Under the pieces are notes generated by a model that worked only from the letters and a program-made list of their open reading frames with translations, was not told the origin of the DNA and searched no databases. A program made the position numbers and the translations under genes. DNA of 64,000 nt from assembly GCF_023544715.1 (NCBI RefSeq), contig NZ_JAMJEZ010000004.1:84386-148385 (forward strand), read 5' to 3'. Below are positions 48,371 to 58,726 of the stretch, one piece after another; within the stretch, counting starts at the first letter, position 1, and every line of letters begins with the position of its first letter. This DNA comes from Pseudomonas eutrophicaquae. Its GTDB lineage: Bacteria; Pseudomonadota; Gammaproteobacteria; Pseudomonadales; Pseudomonadaceae.

Positions 48371-49645
48371 TCAGGCGCGCCCATTGAGCCAGCTCAGCGC
48401 CTCGGCGACGGCATAGAAAGAGCCGAAGACCAGAATCTCGTCCGCCTCGCTCGCCTTGGCGCATTGCGCCTCCAGCGCCTCAGGCAGCGACGGCCAGGCA
48501 CTGACCGACGCACCCGCAGACTGCAGGGCCGCCTGCAGCGCTTCAGCACTGCAGCTGCGCGAAGTCGGCAGCGGCGCCACCGCCCAGCACGCGATCAGCG
48601 GCAGCAGCGGCGTGATGACTCCGGGCAGATCCTTGTCGGCCAGCAGACCGAAGACCGCCAGCCGCCGGCCACGCGGCGGACGCTGCTGCAGGCGCTTGGC
48701 CAGGTACGCGGCGGCGTGCGGGTTATGCCCGACATCCAGCAACAACTGCAGGGGACGCCCCTGCCAGTCGATGACGCGCCGCTCCAGGCGCCCACTGACG
48801 CGCGCCGCCTGCAGCGCCTGGGCAATCTGCTGGCGCTCCCAGGGCAGATCCAGCAAGGCATAAGCCTGCAAGGCCAGCGCAGCATTTTCCTGCGGCAGAT
48901 CCAGTGGCGGCAGATCGACCAGCTGCAGCGGCTGACCCGCCGCATCCTGCCCCTGCCAGGACCAGTTCAGTGCCGCTTCGTGCAGATCAAAGGCCAGACC
49001 ACGCCGGTACAGCGGACAGCCAAGCTGCGCCGCCTGCTCCAAGAGCGGCGCGGGCGGATCCAGATCACCGCACAGGGCCGGACAACCGGCGCGGAAGATC
49101 CCCGCCTTCTCGAAAGCGACACTGTCGCGGCTATTGCCAAGAAACTCGACATGATCGATGCCGATGCTGGTGACGATCGCCAGATCCGCATCGATCAGGT
49201 TGACGGTATCCAGCCGCCCACCGAGCCCCACTTCCAGCACCACGGCATCCAGTGCGTCACGGGCAAACAGCCAGAAGGCGGCCAGGGTGCCCATTTCAAA
49301 GTAGGTCAGCGAGATATCGCCGCGCGCGGCCTCGACGGCTGCAAAGGCCTCACACAACGCTTCGTCACTTGCCTCGCCCTCGGCCAGCTGCACGCGCTCG
49401 TTGTAGCGCAGCAGGTGCGGCGAGCTGTAGACACCGACCCGCAGACCGGCGTGGCGCAGCAGGCTGGCGAGCAGCGCGCAGGTCGAGCCCTTGCCGTTGG
49501 TGCCGGTCACGGTGATCACCCGCGGTGCCAGCCGGCCCAGCGCCAGGCGCTCGAGCGCCTGGCGCGAGCGCTCAAGGCCCATGTCGATGGCGACCGGGTG
49601 CAGCTGCTCCAGATAGCTCAGCCAGTCGGTGAGCGAGCGTTTCAT
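48371..49645 (-). CDS. folC: Bifunctional dihydrofolate/folylpolyglutamate synthase
   Basis: Adds glutamate to dihydropteroate and folates. The 424-residue protein has the P-loop [14 protein letters not shown] near residue 48 and the Mur-ligase motif [13 protein letters not shown] near 145. ATG 49645 overlaps the accD stop (ATGA), the conserved accD-folC coupling. Confidence 0.95.
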   Translation of the reverse strand: MKRSLTDWLSYLEQLHPVAIDMGLERSRQALERLALGRLAPRVITVTGTNGKGSTCALLASLLRHAGLRVGVYSSPHLLRYNERVQLAEGEASDEALCEAFAAVEAARGDISLTYFEMGTLAAFWLFARDALDAVVLEVGLGGRLDTVNLIDADLAIVTSIGIDHVEFLGNSRDSVAFEKAGIFRAGCPALCGDLDPPAPLLEQAAQLGCPLYRRGLAFDLHEAALNWSWQGQDAAGQPLQLVDLPPLDLPQENAALALQAYALLDLPWERQQIAQALQAARVSGRLERRVIDWQGRPLQLLLDVGHNPHAAAYLAKRLQQRPPRGRRLAVFGLLADKDLPGVITPLLPLIACWAVAPLPTSRSCSAEALQAALQSAGASVSAWPSLPEALEAQCAKASEADEILVFGSFYAVAEALSWLNGRA

Positions 49646-50535
49646 GCCTCGGCGGATTCGACGCTGCACACCAGCGGGCTCGGCTGATGGGTCAGCTGGG
49701 CCAGCAGGGTTGCCAGACGCGCGCGCAGCTCGCTGCGCGGAATGATCATGTCGATGGCGCCATGCTCCAGCAGGAACTCACTGCGCTGGAAGCCTTCCGG
49801 CAGCTTCTCGCGCACGGTCTGCTCGATCACCCGCGGCCCGGCAAAGCCGATCAGCGCGCGCGGCTCCGCCACGTTGACATCGCCCAGCATCGCCAGACTG
49901 GCCGACACACCCCCGTAGACCGGGTCGGTCAGCACGGAGACAAAGGGAATGCCCTCCTCGCGCAGACGGGCAATCACCGCCGAGGTCTTGGCCATCTGCA
50001 TCAGCGAAATCAGCGCTTCCTGCATGCGCGCACCGCCCGAGGCGGAGAAGCAGATCAGCGGGCAGTTGCGCTCCAGCGCCACATTGGCCGCGCGCACAAA
50101 ACGCTCACCGACGATCGCACCCATCGAGCCGCCCATGAAGGAGAACTCGAACGCCGCAGCCACCACCGGCATGTCCAGCAGGCGGCCACTCATGGCCACC
50201 AGGGCATCCTTTTCGCCGGTGTCCTTCTGCGCAGCGCTCAGGCGGTCTTTGTACTTCTTGCTGTCACGGAACTTCAGGCGATCGACCGGCTCAAGCTCAG
50301 CGCCGATTTCCTCGCGGCCTTCCGCATCCAGGAAGTAATCGAGGCGGGTACGGGCGCCGATACGCATGTGATGGTCGCACTTGGGGCAGACATCGAGGGT
50401 CTTTTCCAGCTCCGGACGGTAGAGCACGGCATCACAGGAGGGGCATTTGTGCCAGAGGCCTTCCGGGATCGTGCTCTTTTTCACCTCGGAACGCATGATC
50501 GAGGGGATCAGTTTGTCTACCAGCCAGTTGCTCAT
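49642..50535 (-). CDS. accD: Acetyl-CoA carboxylase carboxyltransferase beta subunit
   Basis: Transfers carboxyl from carboxybiotin to acetyl-CoA with AccA, giving malonyl-CoA. The 297-residue protein starts at ATG 50535 ([12 protein letters not shown]) with GGAGAAC upstream. An N-terminal zinc ribbon has CPSC and CPKC (about 30-52). The carboxyltransferase core includes [21 protein letters not shown]. Longer open frame upstream rejected for lack of homology. Confidence 0.96.
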   Translation of the reverse strand: MSNWLVDKLIPSIMRSEVKKSTIPEGLWHKCPSCDAVLYRPELEKTLDVCPKCDHHMRIGARTRLDYFLDAEGREEIGAELEPVDRLKFRDSKKYKDRLSAAQKDTGEKDALVAMSGRLLDMPVVAAAFEFSFMGGSMGAIVGERFVRAANVALERNCPLICFSASGGARMQEALISLMQMAKTSAVIARLREEGIPFVSVLTDPVYGGVSASLAMLGDVNVAEPRALIGFAGPRVIEQTVREKLPEGFQRSEFLLEHGAIDMIIPRSELRARLATLLAQLTHQPSPLVCSVESAEA

Positions 50536-50637
50536 GCTCTTGTTCTCCGTGGGCCCGCGAAGGCCTGTGCCATCCGCGCGCAAATAAATCATTCGGATTA
50601 TGGACGGCAGGCGCTGACGCACCGTCACATGCGGTTC

Positions 50638-51282
50638 TCAGCCGGCGCGCACCGCCGACAGAAACGCGCGTACCTTGCCGGCGTCCTTGCGGCCCTTGCC
50701 CGCCTCGACCCCGCCGCTGACATCCACCGCCCAGGGGCGTACCTGCTGGATGGCCTGCGCGACGTTCTCCGGCGTCAGCCCTCCGGCAAGGATGATCGGA
50801 CACGGTGGCTGCGCCGGTACCCGTGACCAGTCGAACCGCTCACCGGTACCGCCCGGGATACCCGGCACATAGGCGTCCAGCAGAATGCCAGCGGCGCCAG
50901 GATAGCGGGCGCACTGCGCGGCGATGTCCTCATCCGGCTTGACCCGCAAGGCCTTGATATAAGGGCGGCCATGCCCTTCGCAGTCCGCGGCCTGCTCGTC
51001 GCCATGAAACTGCAACAGATCCAGCGGCACGGCTTCCAGCACCTCGCGCACTTCAGCCCGCGCGGCATTGACGAACAGCCCGACCGTGGTGACAAAGGGC
51101 GGCAAGGCCGCCACGATACGCCGTGCCTGCTCAAGATCCACCGCCCGCGGACTCGGCGCCCAGAACACCAGACCAATGGCATCGGCGCCGGCCTCGGCGG
51201 CGACCAGGGCATCCTCGATACGGGTAATCCCGCAGATCTTGCTGCGCACTACGGCCAACGGAGCATCCCTCGATACGGACAA
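50638..51282 (-). CDS. trpF: Phosphoribosylanthranilate isomerase
   Basis: Amadori rearrangement in tryptophan synthesis. The 214-residue TIM barrel starts near [12 protein letters not shown] (catalytic cysteine) and has LLQFHGDE near 90, ILLDAYVPG and [14 protein letters not shown] near the end. About 8 extra N-terminal residues precede the usual start. Its position between truA and accD matches Pseudomonas; other trp genes are elsewhere. Confidence 0.95.
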   Translation of the reverse strand: MSVSRDAPLAVVRSKICGITRIEDALVAAEAGADAIGLVFWAPSPRAVDLEQARRIVAALPPFVTTVGLFVNAARAEVREVLEAVPLDLLQFHGDEQAADCEGHGRPYIKALRVKPDEDIAAQCARYPGAAGILLDAYVPGIPGGTGERFDWSRVPAQPPCPIILAGGLTPENVAQAIQQVRPWAVDVSGGVEAGKGRKDAGKVRAFLSAVRAG

Positions 51283-51333
51283 AGCCGCGATGGTAGCAAA
51301 AGCGCCTGAGCGTCAGCCAGATCGCGGCGCCCT

Positions 51334-52176
51334 TCAATCGTCGAGGGTCGACAGAAAATGCGGCCCAAGGTAACGCTCCGGCAGCACGAACTGCGGCGGA
51401 TACTCGACCCGCACCAGGTAGAGCCCGTAAGGATGCGCCGTGACCCCACCGGCCCGCCGGTCACGCGCCGCCAGCACCTCACCGGCCCACTGCGGGGGCC
51501 GCTCGCCGGCGCCGATGGTCATCAGCACACCGGCAAAATTGCGCACCATGTGATGCAGGAAGGCATTGGCGCGCACATCCAGCACGATGAAGCGTCCATG
51601 CTCGATGACCCGCAGGTGATGCACGGTCTTGATCGGTGACTTGGCCTGGCACTGCACGGCGCGGAACGAGGTGAAATCGTGACTGCCGACCAGCTGCGCC
51701 GCCGCCTCACGCATCGGCTCGATGGCCAGTGGCCGGTGATTCCAGGTGACCTCTTCGGCCAGATGTGCCGGGCGCACCGGATCGGTGTAGATCACATAAC
51801 GATAGCGGCGCGCCACCGCGGAGAAGCGCGCATGGAAGTCCTCGGGCATCGGCTGCGCCCAGGTCACGCTGATGTCGGGCGGCAGATTGGCATTGGCGCC
51901 CATCACCCAGGCCTTGAGCGGACGCACGGCCGCGGTATCGAAATGCACCACCTGCCCGCTGCCGTGTACCCCGGCATCGGTACGCCCGGCGCAGACCACG
52001 CTGACCGGAGCGGCAGCCACCTGGCTCAGCGCCCGCTCCAGCGCCTCCTGCACCGAGGGCACGCCAGCCTGCTGACGCTGCCAGCCGCGATAACGCGCGC
52101 CCTTGTACTCGACCCCAAGGGCAATACGGGTCAGGCCGCCCGCGTGCGGCTCGACCTGCAGCAGCGATTCAGTCAC
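51334..52176 (-). CDS. truA: tRNA pseudouridine(38-40) synthase
   Basis: Makes pseudouridine at positions 38-40 of tRNA anticodon arms. The 280-residue protein has VEYKGARYRGWQRQ at the N-terminus, the catalytic aspartate in CAGRTDAGVHGSGQVVHF and FTSFRAVQC. I chose GTG 52176 (MTESLLQVEPHAGG), which overlaps the upstream gene's stop by 8 bases; the further-upstream ATG lies well inside that gene. fimV, expected upstream in Pseudomonas, is absent. Confidence 0.95.
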   Translation of the reverse strand: MTESLLQVEPHAGGLTRIALGVEYKGARYRGWQRQQAGVPSVQEALERALSQVAAAPVSVVCAGRTDAGVHGSGQVVHFDTAAVRPLKAWVMGANANLPPDISVTWAQPMPEDFHARFSAVARRYRYVIYTDPVRPAHLAEEVTWNHRPLAIEPMREAAAQLVGSHDFTSFRAVQCQAKSPIKTVHHLRVIEHGRFIVLDVRANAFLHHMVRNFAGVLMTIGAGERPPQWAGEVLAARDRRAGGVTAHPYGLYLVRVEYPPQFVLPERYLGPHFLSTLDD

Positions 52177-53143
52177 GCGGCGCCTCCAGCAGACGCTCGG
52201 CCAGACGAATGGCATGCGCTGCGCCGATGCGCACGCTGTCGGCGGTGATCCACAGCGAGAACTGGCAAGGATCGCTCAAGCCCCGGCGCAAGCGTCCGAC
52301 ATAGGCCAGGTCCTGCCCGGTGGCATCCTCCACGGCGCTGGGCCATGGCTCTGCGTCGAGGTACTCCAGCCCCGGTGCAGCCTCAAGAATTGCCGCCAGC
52401 GCCGGCAGATCGACCGGCTGCGCGCACTGCACGCTGAGCACCAGACTGTCGGCAAAGAACACCGGCGCCTGCAGGCAGGTGACTGCCACTGGCACTTCGG
52501 CCAGGCCCGGCAGACCGGCCAGCTCGCTCACCAGACGCTGCTCGTCCTGATTGCGCCCCCCCTGCTCGGGGCTGCTGGAGGCCAGCAGATTGAAGGCCAG
52601 CTGCTGCGCGAACACCGCAGGCTCCACCGGGCGCGCATTGAGCAGTTGCGCGGTCTGGCGGGCCAGCTCCTCGACCCCTTCGCGGCCACGCTGCGCGGCG
52701 GCCAGGGCGGCGGTAACATGCAGATAGCGGATCTCCAGCAAGCCCTGCAGCGGCGCCAGCACCTCGGCCAGCGCGATCACCGCCGGCAGCGGACTGCGCA
52801 CCGCCGCCGGCAGCGGCGCCGCGGCAACCGCCAAGGCGCAGGGCAGCGGGCTCTGCGCCGGCCATTCGATCAGCCGACAGCCAGCCGCCTGAATCGCCGT
52901 GCGCTGCGCAGCAGTCAGCGCCTCCAGCGCAAACAGCAGATCAATGCCCTGCAGATCGACCCGCGAGAGCGGCTGCACCCGCAGACTGCGTCCGCGAAAC
53001 GGCGCCACCTGCCCATGCTCCTCCTCGAAGGACAGCGCCAGCACCCGGCCCACGGCAAAGCCGCACTCCTCCAGCAGCTCAAGCAGGGCTTCACCGACCA
53101 GGTGGGTCGCACCGAGTACGGCAATGTCGAAGGTCTGACTCAT
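52169..53143 (-). CDS. Aspartate-semialdehyde dehydrogenase paralog (USG-1-like)
   Basis: A 324-residue ASADH-fold protein like the paralog next to asd in Pseudomonas. It has an N-terminal nucleotide-binding pattern (IAVLGATHLVGEALLELL). It lacks the GNCT-type catalytic cysteine that real Asd has, so dehydrogenase activity is doubtful and a structural or regulatory role is possible. ATG 53143 (MSQTFDIAVLGATH) was chosen. It is cut off from asd by a strong terminator and overlaps truA. Confidence 0.85.
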   Translation of the reverse strand: MSQTFDIAVLGATHLVGEALLELLEECGFAVGRVLALSFEEEHGQVAPFRGRSLRVQPLSRVDLQGIDLLFALEALTAAQRTAIQAAGCRLIEWPAQSPLPCALAVAAAPLPAAVRSPLPAVIALAEVLAPLQGLLEIRYLHVTAALAAAQRGREGVEELARQTAQLLNARPVEPAVFAQQLAFNLLASSSPEQGGRNQDEQRLVSELAGLPGLAEVPVAVTCLQAPVFFADSLVLSVQCAQPVDLPALAAILEAAPGLEYLDAEPWPSAVEDATGQDLAYVGRLRRGLSDPCQFSLWITADSVRIGAAHAIRLAERLLEAPRD

Positions 53144-53198
53144 CGGATGGCTCCAGAGGGGCTGGCGGCGCGTAGCGGCGGCCAGCAAAGGCTCAGGT

Positions 53199-53230
53199 AA
53201 AAAACGACGGAACCCGCCGCAGCGGGTTCC
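53199..53230 (-). terminator. Rho-independent terminator after asd
   Basis: Minus-strand 9-bp perfect stem GGAACCCGC / GCGGGTTCC with 4-base loop, followed by GTCGTTTTTT. It lies 24 bases after the asd stop. Confidence 0.9.
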
Positions 53231-53254
53231 GGTGACAACGCCCAGACGAGGCGA

Positions 53255-54367
53255 TCAGCGCTCCAGCAGGATACGCAGCATGCGGCGCAGCGGCTCGGCG
53301 GCGCCCCACAGCAACTGATCACCCACGGTGAAGGCGCCCAGATACTGCGAGCCCATATTCAGCTTGCGCAGACGACCCACCGGCACGCTCAGGGTGCCGG
53401 TGACAGCGGTCGGGCTCAGCTCACGCATGCTCGCCTCGCGCTGGTTGGGCACCAGTTTGACCCACGGATTGTGCTGGCTGATCAGGTTCTCGATGTCGGC
53501 CAGCGGCACGTCCTTGTTCAGCTTGATAGTCAGCGCCTGGCTGTGGCAACGCATCGCACCGACGCGCACGCAGATGCCATCGACCGGGATCGGGCTCTTG
53601 TTGCGGCCAAGAATCTTGTTGGTCTCGGCCTGTGCCTTCCACTCTTCGCGGCTCTGCCCGTTGGGCAGCTCCTTGTCGATGTAGGGAATCAGGCTGCCGG
53701 CCAGCGGCACGCCGAAGTTGTCCACCGGAAACTCGGCACTGCGCTGCAGCTCAGCGACCTTGCGGTCGATGTCGAGGATCGCGCTGGCCGGATTGGCCAG
53801 ATCGTCCGCCACGCCAGCATGAATGGTGCCCATCTGCTTGATCAGCTCGCGCATGTTCTGCGCACCGGCGCCGGAGGCTGCCTGATAGGTCATGGCGCTC
53901 ATCCACTCGACCAGGCCGGCTTCGTACAGGCCGCCGAGGGCCATCAGCATCAGGCTAACGGTGCAGTTGCCGCCGATGTAGTTCTTCACCCCGGCATCCA
54001 GCGACTGGTCGATGACCTTGCGGTTGACCGGATCGAGGATGATCACCGCATCATCGGCCATGCGCAGGCTGGAGGCGGCATCGATCCAGTAGCCCTGCCA
54101 GCCGGCCTCACGCAGCTTGGGGAAGACCTCGCTGGTGTAGTCGCCACCCTGGCAGGTGAGAATCACGTCGAGGGTCTTCAGCTCGTCGATGCTGTAGGCA
54201 TCCTTGAGCGGGGCAATGTCCTTGCCAATGGCAGGGCCCTGGCCACCTACGTTGGAGGTGGTGAAGAACACCGGCTCGATCAGGTCGAAATCACGCTCTT
54301 CCAGCATCCGCTGCATGAGCACGGAACCGACCATACCGCGCCAACCGACAAGACCAACACGCTTCAT
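53255..54367 (-). CDS. asd: Aspartate-semialdehyde dehydrogenase
   Basis: Reduces aspartyl phosphate to aspartate semialdehyde for lysine, threonine, methionine and diaminopimelate. The 370-residue protein has [14 protein letters not shown] at the N-terminus and catalytic cysteine in [13 protein letters not shown] near residue 135; the catalytic histidine lies in [11 protein letters not shown]. Bounded on both sides by terminators, so it is its own transcription unit. Confidence 0.97.
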   Translation of the reverse strand: MKRVGLVGWRGMVGSVLMQRMLEERDFDLIEPVFFTTSNVGGQGPAIGKDIAPLKDAYSIDELKTLDVILTCQGGDYTSEVFPKLREAGWQGYWIDAASSLRMADDAVIILDPVNRKVIDQSLDAGVKNYIGGNCTVSLMLMALGGLYEAGLVEWMSAMTYQAASGAGAQNMRELIKQMGTIHAGVADDLANPASAILDIDRKVAELQRSAEFPVDNFGVPLAGSLIPYIDKELPNGQSREEWKAQAETNKILGRNKSPIPVDGICVRVGAMRCHSQALTIKLNKDVPLADIENLISQHNPWVKLVPNQREASMRELSPTAVTGTLSVPVGRLRKLNMGSQYLGAFTVGDQLLWGAAEPLRRMLRILLER

Positions 54368-54386
54368 CGCAACTACACCTTTGTTG

Positions 54387-54420
54387 AAAAAGTGGGGCCG
54401 CTACCCGGCGGCAGCGGCCC
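54387..54420 (-). terminator. Terminator after leuB
   Basis: Minus-strand 8-bp stem GGGCCGCT / AGCGGCCC with a 10-base loop followed by CACTTTTTC, 7 bases past the leuB stop. Confidence 0.8.
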
Positions 54421-54426
54421 GACAGA

Positions 54427-55509
54427 TTACAGATTCCGCAGCGCGGCGACTACCGCATCGCCCATCTCGCGGGTACCGACCTTCTGGCAGCCTTCCGACC
54501 AGATATCCCCGGTGCGCAGGCCCTGATCCAGCACCTTGCCGACTGCATGCTCGATGGCATCCGCCGCCACGACTTCACCGAAGCTGTAGCGCAGCATCAT
54601 CGACACCGAGAGGATGGTCGCCAGCGGGTTGGCGATGCCCTGGCCGGCGATGTCCGGGGCCGAGCCGTGGCACGGCTCGTACATGCCCTTGTTGTTGGCG
54701 TCCAGCGAGGCCGACGGCAGCATGCCGATCGAGCCGGTGAGCATCGAGGCCTCGTCGGAGAGGATGTCGCCGAACATGTTATCGGTGACGATCACATCGA
54801 ACTGCTTGGGCGCGCGGACCAACTGCATGGCAGCGTTGTCGACGTACATGTGGCTCAGCTCGACTTCCGGGTAATCCTTGGCCACTTCTTCGACCACGGC
54901 GCGCCACAGGCGGCTGGACTCCAGCACGTTGGCCTTGTCCACCGAGCAGAGCTTCTTGTTGCGCAGCATGGCCATGTCGAAGCCGACCTTGGCGATACGG
55001 CGGATCTCGCTCTCGCTGTACGGCAGGGTGTCGAAGGCCATGCGCTCGCCGTTCTCCAGTACGCGGCTCTCGCGCGGGCTGCCGAAGTAGATGCCGCCAG
55101 TCAGCTCGCGGACGATCAGGATGTCCAGGCCAGCAACGATTTCCGGCTTGAGAGTCGAGGCACCGGCCAGCTGCGGGTAGAGCAGCGCCGGGCGCAGGTT
55201 ACCGAACAGACCCAGCTGCGAGCGGATTTTCAAGAGGCCCATTTCCGGACGCAGCGGACGGTCGAGGTTGTCCCACTGCGGGCCACCGACGGCGCCGAGC
55301 AGGATGGCGTCGGCGGTGCGGGCACGCGCCAGGGTCTCGTCGGCCAGCGGGCTACCGTATTTCTCATAGGCCGCGCCGCCCAGCTCGTCGTAGCTCAGCT
55401 CGACATTCAGGCTGTACTTGTCGTTGGCGACTTCCAGCACCTTGACCGCTTCGGCGACGATTTCCGGACCGATACCGTCGCCCGGGAGAACCAGAATTTG
55501 CTTGCTCAT
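54427..55509 (-). CDS. leuB: 3-isopropylmalate dehydrogenase
   Basis: NAD-dependent oxidative decarboxylation in leucine synthesis. The 360-residue protein has [12 protein letters not shown] at the N-terminus, the substrate-specific ELTGGIYFG, and the metal/NAD motif [14 protein letters not shown] near residue 240. AAGGACA ribosome site precedes ATG 55509. Third gene of leuC-leuD-leuB. Confidence 0.97.
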   Translation of the reverse strand: MSKQILVLPGDGIGPEIVAEAVKVLEVANDKYSLNVELSYDELGGAAYEKYGSPLADETLARARTADAILLGAVGGPQWDNLDRPLRPEMGLLKIRSQLGLFGNLRPALLYPQLAGASTLKPEIVAGLDILIVRELTGGIYFGSPRESRVLENGERMAFDTLPYSESEIRRIAKVGFDMAMLRNKKLCSVDKANVLESSRLWRAVVEEVAKDYPEVELSHMYVDNAAMQLVRAPKQFDVIVTDNMFGDILSDEASMLTGSIGMLPSASLDANNKGMYEPCHGSAPDIAGQGIANPLATILSVSMMLRYSFGEVVAADAIEHAVGKVLDQGLRTGDIWSEGCQKVGTREMGDAVVAALRNL

Positions 55510-55569
55510 TGCTTGTCCTTGAAGGTGGTAGCCGGGGCGCGGACGCTGCCCGCCCCGGCGAAAAAGGGA

Positions 55570-56217
55570 TTACTTGATCGCGCCGAACAGCCAGGGGCTG
55601 CTCTGCTGGTGCTTGGCCTCGAAGGCGCGGATCGCCTCGGCGTCCTGCAGGGTCAGGCCGATGTCGTCCAGACCGTTGAGCAGGCAGTGCTTGCGGAACG
55701 GGTCGATCTCAAAATTCAGCACCTTGCCGTCCGGACGGGTCACGGTCTGCGCGGCGAGATCCACGGTCAGCTGGTAGCCTTCGGCCGCCTCGCACTGCTT
55801 GAACAGCTCATCGACTTCCGCTTCCGCCAGGATGATCGGCAGCAGGCCGTTCTTGAAGCTGTTGTTGAAGAAGATGTCGGCGTAGCTCGGTGCGATGATG
55901 GTACGGAAGCCGTACTCTTCCAGCGCCCAGGGGGCGTGCTCGCGGGAGGAACCGCAGCCAAAGTTCTCGCGGGCCAGCAGCACGCTGGCGCCCTGGTAGC
56001 GCGGAAAGTTCAGTACGAAGTCCTGATTCACCGGACGCTGGGAGCAGTCCTGGTTCGGCTGGCCGACGTCCAGATAGCGCCACTCATCGAACAGGTTCGG
56101 GCCGAAGCCGGTGCGCTTGATCGATTTCAGGAACTGCTTGGGAATGATCTGGTCGGTGTCGACGTTGGCGCGATCCAGCGGGCAGACCAGGCCGGTGTGT
56201 TGGGTAAAGGCTTTCAT
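55570..56217 (-). CDS. leuD: 3-isopropylmalate dehydratase small subunit
   Basis: Swivel subunit of isopropylmalate isomerase. The 215-residue protein starts [20 protein letters not shown] at ATG 56217, contains [17 protein letters not shown] and [14 protein letters not shown]. It follows leuC by 11 bases. Confidence 0.97.
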   Translation of the reverse strand: MKAFTQHTGLVCPLDRANVDTDQIIPKQFLKSIKRTGFGPNLFDEWRYLDVGQPNQDCSQRPVNQDFVLNFPRYQGASVLLARENFGCGSSREHAPWALEEYGFRTIIAPSYADIFFNNSFKNGLLPIILAEAEVDELFKQCEAAEGYQLTVDLAAQTVTRPDGKVLNFEIDPFRKHCLLNGLDDIGLTLQDAEAIRAFEAKHQQSSPWLFGAIK

Positions 56218-56228
56218 TCGCTCGTTCC

Positions 56229-57653
56229 TCAGTTCAGCAGCTCGCGCACATCGACGAAGTGGCCGGTCACCGCCGCGGCGGCAGCCATGGCCGGGCTGAC
56301 CAGATGGGTACGCCCGCCGGCGCCCTGACGGCCTTCGAAGTTGCGGTTGGAGGTGGAGGCGCAGTGCTCGCCGCTCTCCAGGCGGTCCGGGTTCATCGCC
56401 AGACACATGGAGCAGCCCGGCTCGCGCCACTCGAAGCCCGCCTCGATGAAGATCTTGTCCAGCCCCTCGGCCTCGGCTTGCGCCTTGACCAGGCCGGAGC
56501 CCGGCACCACCAGCGCCTGCTTGACGGTGGCGGCGACCTTGCGGCCCTTGGCCACCTCGGCGGCAGAGCGCAGGTCCTCGATCCGCGAGTTGGTGCAGGA
56601 GCCGATGAACACGCGATCCAGCTTGATCTCGGTGATCGGCTGGTCGGCGGAGAGGCCCATGTACTTGAGGGCGCGGACGATGGAGTCGCGCTTGACCGGA
56701 TCGGCTTCGTTGGCCGGATTCGGCACCCTGGCGTCGACCGGCAGCACCATCTCCGGCGAGGTGCCCCAGCTGACCTGCGGCTTGATCTCTTCGGCCTTCA
56801 GCTCGACCACGGTGTCGAACACCGCATCGGCGTCGGAGACCAGACCCTGCCACTGCGCGACGGCCTTGTCCCAGTCGGCGCCCTTGGGCGCGAAGGTGCG
56901 GCCTTCGACGTAGGCGATGGTCTTCTCGTCCACGGCGACCAGACCGACGCGGGCGCCGGCCTCGATGGCCATGTTGCAGAGGGTCATGCGGCCTTCCATC
57001 GACAGATCGCGGATCGCGCTGCCGGCGAACTCCAGGGCATGGCCGTTGCCGCCGGCGGTGCCGATCTTGCCGATGATCGCCAGCACGATGTCCTTGGCGG
57101 TGACGCCGGCGGGCGGCTGGCCCTCGACGCGCACCTGCATGTTCTTCATCTTCTTCGCCACCAGGCACTGGGTCGCCAACACATGCTCGACCTCGGAGGT
57201 GCCGATGCCGTGGGCCAGCGCGCCGAAGGCACCGTGGGTGGAGGTGTGCGAGTCACCGCAGACCACGGTCATCCCCGGCAGGGTGGCGCCCTGCTCCGGG
57301 CCGACCACGTGGACGATGCCCTGGCGCACGTCGTTCATCTTGAACTCGAGGATGCCGAAGTCGTCGCAGTTCTCGTCGAGGGTCTGCACCTGCAGGCGCG
57401 ACACCTCGTCGTGGATCGACTCCAGGCCGCCCTGGCGCTCGGCCTTGGTGGTCGGCACGTTGTGGTCCGGGGTGGCGATGTTGGCGTCGACGCGCCACGG
57501 CTTGCGGCCGGCCAGGCGCAGGCCCTCGAAGGCCTGCGGCGAGGTCACTTCGTGGAGGATCTGGCGGTCGATGTAGATCAGCGCCGAACCATCGTCGCGC
57601 TGCTTGACCAGGTGCATGTCCCAGAGCTTGTCGTAAAGCGTCTTGCCGGCCAC
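56229..57653 (-). CDS. leuC: 3-isopropylmalate dehydratase large subunit
   Basis: Fe-S aconitase-family subunit that isomerises 2- to 3-isopropylmalate. The 474-residue protein has the three cluster cysteines in [15 protein letters not shown]-type context (position 147 region carries DSHTST), [13 protein letters not shown] near 350 and GCSMCLAMN near 410. First gene of leuCDB and divergent from the LysR regulator, with a 25-base inverted repeat between them. Confidence 0.96.
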   Translation of the reverse strand: MAGKTLYDKLWDMHLVKQRDDGSALIYIDRQILHEVTSPQAFEGLRLAGRKPWRVDANIATPDHNVPTTKAERQGGLESIHDEVSRLQVQTLDENCDDFGILEFKMNDVRQGIVHVVGPEQGATLPGMTVVCGDSHTSTHGAFGALAHGIGTSEVEHVLATQCLVAKKMKNMQVRVEGQPPAGVTAKDIVLAIIGKIGTAGGNGHALEFAGSAIRDLSMEGRMTLCNMAIEAGARVGLVAVDEKTIAYVEGRTFAPKGADWDKAVAQWQGLVSDADAVFDTVVELKAEEIKPQVSWGTSPEMVLPVDARVPNPANEADPVKRDSIVRALKYMGLSADQPITEIKLDRVFIGSCTNSRIEDLRSAAEVAKGRKVAATVKQALVVPGSGLVKAQAEAEGLDKIFIEAGFEWREPGCSMCLAMNPDRLESGEHCASTSNRNFEGRQGAGGRTHLVSPAMAAAAAVTGHFVDVRELLN

Positions 57654-57768
57654 GGGGTATTCCTCATCGGTGGTTTCGCGTATGCGGATGTGCAGTGCGG
57701 TCGAGACCTGCCTGCCACCCTATGCCCACAGGGCTTGTGCGGTCGATCCTAGGGACTTGCCACCGATG

Positions 57769-57793
57769 AAGCAAATTCATATTTTTCATGCTT
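57769..57793. promoter_or_regulatory. Inverted repeat in leuC/lysR divergent promoter region
   Basis: AAGCA and TGCTT half-sites separated by 15 AT-rich bases, 24 bases before the lysR ATG. An AT-rich interrupted dyad is what LysR-type regulators usually bind. It is the likely autoregulatory/operator site. Confidence 0.45.
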
Positions 57794-57817
57794 TGGATAA
57801 CCCGATGGAATCCGAAC

Positions 57818-58705
57818 ATGGATCTGGCCAGCCTCGACACCTTCATCGCCATCGCCGAGACCGGTAGCTTCTCGGCCGCCGGCGAGCGCCTGCATCTGAC
57901 CCAGCCGGCGGTCAGCAAGCGCATCGCCGCGCTGGAGCAGCAGCTCGACGCCCGGCTGTTCGACCGCATCGGCCGCGAGGTCAGCCTGACCGAGGCCGGC
58001 CGCGCCCTGCTGCCGCGCGCCCGCCAGGTCCGCAGCGTGCTGGACGACACCCGCCGCGCGCTGAGCAACCTGAGCGGCGCCGTCGGCGGCCAGCTGACGC
58101 TGGCGACCAGCCACCATATCGGTCTGCATCGCCTACCGCCGCTGCTGCGCGCCTTTACCCGCGCCCACCCGCAGGTGGCGCTGGATATCCGCTTTCTCGA
58201 TTCCGAAGTGGCTTATGAGGAGGTGCTGCACGGGCGCACTGAACTGGCGGTGATCACCCTCGCCCCACAGACCGCCGCACCGGTGCGCGCGTTGCCGGTG
58301 TGGGAGGACCCGCTGGATTTTGTCGCCGCGCCCGAGCACCCGCTGGCCCACGGCGGCGCGCTGAATCTCGCCGAGGTGGCGCAGCATGCCGCGGTGTTCC
58401 CCGGCGAAAACACCTTCACCCACCATATCGTCCAGCAGTTGTTCGAGCAGGCCGGGCTCAGGCCCAACGTGAGCATGAGCACTAACTACCTGGAGACCAT
58501 CAAGATGCTGGTATCGATCGGCATCGCCTGGAGCGTGCTGCCGCGCACCATGCTCGACGAGCAGGTGACGCGCCTGCCGCTCTCGGGCATCCAGCTGAGC
58601 CGCCAGCTCGGCTACATCGTGCACACTGAGCGCACGCTGTCGAATGCGGCGCAGGCGTTCATGCAGTTGCTGGATGCCGCCGGCACTGCAGCCTCCGCCG
58701 CGTGA
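57818..58705 (+). CDS. LysR-family transcriptional regulator
   Basis: Divergent from leuC and probably its regulator. The 295-residue protein has an N-terminal winged HTH (residues 2-60, FSAAGERLHLTQPAVSKRIA) and a periplasmic-binding-like effector domain (about 90-290). ATG 57818 (MDLASLDTFIAIAETG) was chosen; an ATG 10 codons upstream gives a non-homologous extension. Effector unknown, possibly an isopropylmalate as in LeuO/IlvY-like systems. Confidence 0.92.
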   Translation: MDLASLDTFIAIAETGSFSAAGERLHLTQPAVSKRIAALEQQLDARLFDRIGREVSLTEAGRALLPRARQVRSVLDDTRRALSNLSGAVGGQLTLATSHHIGLHRLPPLLRAFTRAHPQVALDIRFLDSEVAYEEVLHGRTELAVITLAPQTAAPVRALPVWEDPLDFVAAPEHPLAHGGALNLAEVAQHAAVFPGENTFTHHIVQQLFEQAGLRPNVSMSTNYLETIKMLVSIGIAWSVLPRTMLDEQVTRLPLSGIQLSRQLGYIVHTERTLSNAAQAFMQLLDAAGTAASAA

Positions 58706-58726
58706 GGCGGATCAGCGCGGCGCCGG

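Noticed and set aside
55531-55559. 9-bp GC stem between leuD and leuB
   Set aside because: The T-rich stretch is on the wrong side for minus-strand termination and it would split the leuCDB operon; treated as a simple hairpin.
54547-56328. 593-codon plus-strand frame opposite leuB-leuD
   Set aside because: Spans two real genes and their intergenic gap antisense; no domain recognised.
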